Made by a program: the position numbers and the translations under genes. A stretch of 64,000 bases of DNA from positions 3,534,001-3,598,000 of the forward strand of contig JAOVFP010000011.1 of assembly GCA_025738555.1 (NCBI GenBank), written 5' to 3'. The DNA is from Cyathus striatus. Its lineage: Eukaryota > Basidiomycota > Agaricomycetes > Agaricales > Nidulariaceae. This document shows, one piece after another, positions 60,701 to 64,000 of this stretch; position 1 is the first letter of the stretch; every line of letters begins with the position of its first letter. The notes beneath the pieces were generated by a model. The model did no database searches and was not told the origin of the DNA. It saw only the letters and a list, made by a program, of their open reading frames with translations.

Positions 60701-60779
60701 GCTGAGCTCCTGTAGAAGGATGGCTAAGAAGTAGCGTCATTCCACACAACCTTGAGATGAAAATGGGTGTGGTTGGGAG

Positions 60780-60890
60780 TGGTCGAGCAAGAGAAAAAGA
60801 AGCATTGTCGGCATCGGAATGCGCGGGACCAGAATTCGATTACGTAACACTCTTTCGTCGGGTCCGTCGGAGACTCGGGCCGTCCCCTTG
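60780..60890. repeat. Flank duplicated with 21380-21490
   Basis: Both sites carry a TTACGTAAC...CTTTCGTCGG-like block (FDYVT and RR in the + frame). They lie beyond the 5' end of co-chaperone copies G and A, so upstream sequence was duplicated along with the gene. Confidence 0.5.
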
Positions 60891-60949
60891 TTACAATCGA
60901 CCATACCAAATTGCGCCCTATGCAAACCACAAATCTACCCACATTGTTC

Positions 60950-61890
60950 CCATTAGAGCTCACGAACGCGCAACGAAGCAGCTAGAGCAGAAGATGAACA
61001 ATCTCGAAACGAATATGCGGAACTTCCAGGATGCGACTAGAAGGTGGAGTGGAGTACTTATTAGAAAATTGAATTGGAGCTCGCGAGGGGGATTGCGAGG
61101 GGGCTTGAACAAAGCTTGGATGGCTGTGAAGTTCAAGTATGTCGTATAGTTTCTTTCATGGTGTGCTGTACTCACGGTTGACTACGTTTCTAGCGACGTG
61201 TTGCGTCTGGCGTTGACGTCCCATTGGGCTCAATCGAAGTGGGCTAGTTCTCTTAACGCACAGATTGTCTCAGTCCTTTAACATCTTGTCTCGTTGCTGC
61301 ATTCAATGCAGGCCATGTCGAAGCCTAGTAACTGCGTAAGTAGGGCTATGTTAAGGCACACGAACAGGTTGGACAGAGGGAAGGTGAAGGCGGTGAGATC
61401 GGAGCAGTGTTGCTGGGTAATAGGCTACAACGTTACGTAAGGTCCACCCCGCTCCCCCCCTCACGTCTCACTGATGTTTATAGTGTTGGTACAGAAGGAA
61501 CAATCGATAAACCCTGACCCCTTCCCGGCTCATTCGAAGCCCTTTACTGGCGTGCCGGTATGCACCACCTCGAAAGTTCAAGTAGCCATTTTCACATCCG
61601 CTATCGAGAACGTTTCGCAGACCCGAATAGGAAGGGCTGATACTGCGCTGAAAGGAGCAAGCTGGACGATTCGCGATGAAGTGAAACGTGAACTTGTCCT
61701 CGAAGCTAACTCCGTCCTGTATGACCCACAACAGCGTGAGCGGTATGGCGTCTGGAATGTCGAAGACAACTGAACAAAAATGGTATGGGTGGCACGGGTG
61801 GAACGAGTTATGCCAATCCTGCAGAGCTGACTGCTCAGTTCTTCAGTAGTAGTCGTGGAGGGTCTCCTCCGGAAGAGGTAGCGGTGGCTA
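60950..61890 (+). pseudogene. TPR/J co-chaperone fragment, copy H
   Basis: + strand order: TKQLEQKMNNLETNMRNFQD (about 60970-61030), intron, a PGSFEAL segment near 61530, a decayed J-domain end, EANSVLYDPQQRERYGVWN (61690-61760) and the tail GMGGTGGTSYANPAELTAQFFSS (61784-61850). The lesion set differs from copy A. QQRERY keeps the arginines lost in copy A. Confidence 0.65.
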
Positions 61891-62220
61891 TGTATGTAGG
61901 AGGAGAGACGGGTATCCTTTTCCATGTGAACATATACGTCCGGTGTCTTTACCCAATCTTCACCTGTGTCCCGTCTTGTTCACATTCTGTGATGCATTTG
62001 AATGAAGTATATATTGGATAAGTGGATGCCTTACCGTAGCGTTTAGAATTTCAAACTACTTTTCCAAATCTTAAGCGAGTGGCGTTCGGCAAATGTAGCT
62101 TTTTGTTTCTAAACCATAGGACACATGTACATACAGATAACAAACAATTCTTACAGAAATACTGACAGCTCAATGACAGCGTCCCTAAATAGTCCCTGAT
62201 CTTATCACAATCTAAGCAAC
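61891..62220. other. Upstream region of the Harbinger gene
   Basis: No terminal inverted repeat or TTA/TAA duplication could be paired with downstream sequence, possibly because the far end is outside the window. Confidence 0.35.
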
Positions 62221-63582
62221 ATGGATATCGATGATACAGAGATCCTCGAGGAACAAGATTTTCTGTCTCTACAAGCACATATTGCACATCAGTTGCAGTT
62301 GATGGAAGAAGAGGAGGAGGAGGAGGAGGATAGCATTGCATATATGGGGTTGGTTGCATATGGAATCGATGAAGCTCACAGGATTCGTACAGAAAGGCGG
62401 AAAGAGCACAGGAGTTATTTAGTGCATTCTGATCTCCTACCAAATCCACGCATAGAGACACCATGGCAAGCTCTTTATAGAAGTCAAAATGATCGTGCAT
62501 TCATAACAACGATGGGGTTCGATGTTGCAACATTTAGACTAATCTTAAACAGCGGGTTTGAAGACTTGTGGAATAACAGATCTATTCCACGAAATGATGT
62601 CTCACCTACTTCACAGCCTCGCATAGCATGTCGCTCACTTGATGCATGTGGGGCACTTGGTCTGATCTTGCATTATCTGAATTCCACAATGCATGATGTC
62701 AGCCTTTGTGAAATCTTTGCACTTGTTGCGTCAACTGTATCACGGTACATTAACTTCTCTATACAGATTCTGCTTGTGGTATTAAGGAACATGCCTGAGG
62801 CACAAATCTGTTGGCCAACGGGTGAATTGGAATTTCAGGAAATCAATGCTCTCATTGTAGATCATCATCCACTACTTACAGGGGCTTTTGGTAGAATGGA
62901 TGGTTTAAATCTTGCCGTTCAAACTTCCAGTGATCAAGAGATTGAAAATGCAACTTACAACGGTTGGCTTCATGAGCACTTTGTTAGTTCTGTATTCGCA
63001 TTCTCAGGTGATGGTGTGTATTCAACAATAAAAATGATGTTTTACAGTTATTTATGCATTTTAGGAACAATTATGGCCTGTAAGCTCAATGCACCTGGAA
63101 GTTGGCATGACTCTCGTGTTGCACAACCAATATATGAGAAGCTTCAAACATGTACTCCAGAAGGCTATTACCTAGTTACAGATACTGCATTTCCTCAAGG
63201 CTCTGATCAGATTGCAGGTCACATCAAGGCTCCAATGAAAGATGGGACATGGCTTCCCACAAACTCAGAGGAGCGTGCTGAACGGATGGTATTTGATAGA
63301 CAACTTCTGTCATATCGGCAGACTGCAGAATGGGGAATGTGTATCATGCAAGGATCTTTTGGTCATCTACGTGTTCCCCTGCCTATAAACTACAGTGATC
63401 TCCATGCAGATTTGTTGGAAACCACTTCATGGTTATTCAATCTTCACACTCGCACTGTTGGATACAATCAAATTCAGTCTGTTTACATGCCAGTTTGGAG
63501 AGACAACAAAGATCAAGAACAGCTCTGGCTTTCATTTGAAGCAATGATATTTTCAGATCAATGTAAAAATGACCAAATTTGA
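62221..63582 (+). CDS. PIF/Harbinger transposase (DDE endonuclease)
   Basis: ATG at 62221 starts an intact frame with an acidic N-terminus (a run of eight Glu). The DDE nuclease follows: first Asp in GRMDGLNLAV (residue 227), second in LVTDTAFPQG (residue 321 of the unspliced frame) and Glu in TAEWGMCIMQGSFG (residue 370), with the family motif LNAPGSWHDSRVA between. A 51-nt intron, 63014-63064 (GTGTGT to TTTTAG), interrupts SGDG and TIMACK. It is stop-free and a multiple of three, so both spliced (436 residues) and unspliced (453) proteins are possible. Harbinger transposases need a partner Myb-like protein; none is visible before the window ends. It could be an active element or a domesticated HARBI1-like gene. 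Confidence 0.85.
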   Translation: MDIDDTEILEEQDFLSLQAHIAHQLQLMEEEEEEEEDSIAYMGLVAYGIDEAHRIRTERRKEHRSYLVHSDLLPNPRIETPWQALYRSQNDRAFITTMGFDVATFRLILNSGFEDLWNNRSIPRNDVSPTSQPRIACRSLDACGALGLILHYLNSTMHDVSLCEIFALVASTVSRYINFSIQILLVVLRNMPEAQICWPTGELEFQEINALIVDHHPLLTGAFGRMDGLNLAVQTSSDQEIENATYNGWLHEHFVSSVFAFSGDGVYSTIKMMFYSYLCILGTIMACKLNAPGSWHDSRVAQPIYEKLQTCTPEGYYLVTDTAFPQGSDQIAGHIKAPMKDGTWLPTNSEERAERMVFDRQLLSYRQTAEWGMCIMQGSFGHLRVPLPINYSDLHADLLETTSWLFNLHTRTVGYNQIQSVYMPVWRDNKDQEQLWLSFEAMIFSDQCKNDQI

Positions 63583-64000
63583 AAGTTCCACATGATTGTA
63601 ACAGAGTCCTAGTTCACATCAGCAGCTTGGGTTTTCAATTATTTTCATTGGGTATGTAATGTAAATAGCAAACAAGTGGCAGATGTGGTAATACCTAGTC
63701 TGTAGTGATTAATGATGATCTGAGACTGAAGGATAGTAAGCAGTATGTACAGTATGTAATAGACTCGAAAGTATTATGAACGAAGAGTGAGTATATTAGA
63801 AAAGGAGAGTGAGAGAGATTATGATAGAAATAGAGTGAGAGCAAGCATGTATAATTGGAAATAGATGAAAGGAATGTGTTTTAAGCTAAAGTTAGCTTCA
63901 AGAACATTAAGCATAAACAACAGAAGCAGAAAAACAAAAATATAACAGTAAAAACAATTAAAGCATCCATTACTTATTTCCAAGATCAATAACACTGTTG
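63583..64000. other. Downstream region, purine-rich
   Basis: Positions 63780-63870 are rich in GAGAGTGAGAGA-like text. No gene was recognised before the window edge. Confidence 0.4.

Noticed and set aside
1..64000. CRISPR array or prophage
   Set aside because: No regularly spaced short repeats with unique spacers and no phage genes; inconsistent with the eukaryotic gene structure.

Overview
The window looks like a transposon-rich, gene-poor stretch of a filamentous basidiomycete genome, most likely Agaricomycotina. The evidence is short GT-AG introns of about 50 nt, a chromodomain Ty3 retrotransposon, hAT, Harbinger and KDZ-type DNA transposons, a Pif1/Helitron helicase remnant, a DUF6534-type membrane protein and a NACHT-WD40 NLR-like gene. 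No bacterial operon structure, rRNA or clear functional tRNA gene was seen. Almost every protein-coding locus is either a mobile-element gene or visibly broken.

Layout. 0-9 kb holds remnants of mobile genes (Ulp1-like protease, Helitron-type helicase, an unrecognised gene) in AT-rich DNA. 9.3-21.3 kb (minus strand) is a broken TPR/J-domain co-chaperone gene (DNAJC7-like, 'copy A'). Its first long intron is about 9.2 kb because a complete 7.57-kb chromovirus (11419-18988, 755-bp LTRs, AGTGT target duplication) sits inside it, and a second inverted-repeat element interrupts its 5' part. 22-23.5 kb holds more broken copies of the same co-chaperone gene. 24-28.3 kb holds a foldback element, a decayed DUF6534-type gene and a small hAT-like MITE. 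30.2-33.9 kb is a full hAT element with 8-bp target duplication, and 38.0-41.1 kb is a KDZ-associated element with 42-bp terminal inverted repeats. 41.4-46.5 kb is the NLR-like gene: N-terminal segment, NACHT, about 20 WD40 blades and a conserved C-terminal tail. 47.4-49.7 kb is a solo LTR of the same chromovirus family, split by a 1.47-kb hAT-like element. 50-62 kb is a patchwork of further co-chaperone fragments in both orientations. 62.2-63.6 kb is an intact Harbinger transposase gene.

The unifying signal is mutational. The two LTRs differ only by transitions, nearly all at CG/TG/CA sites. Inactivating stops in unrelated genes (retroelement pol, hAT transposase, co-chaperone copy A) sit where an arginine is expected and read TGA, the product of CGA after CpG deamination. 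This fits methylated-CpG decay or a RIP-like process aimed at repeats. The NLR is inactivated by different lesions. Two further points stand out. The retroelement shows a complete Tf1-type self-priming arrangement and a textbook -1 frameshift site. The NLR propeller grew by duplicating a whole seven-blade unit. All calls come from reading the sequence by eye; no database search was run.
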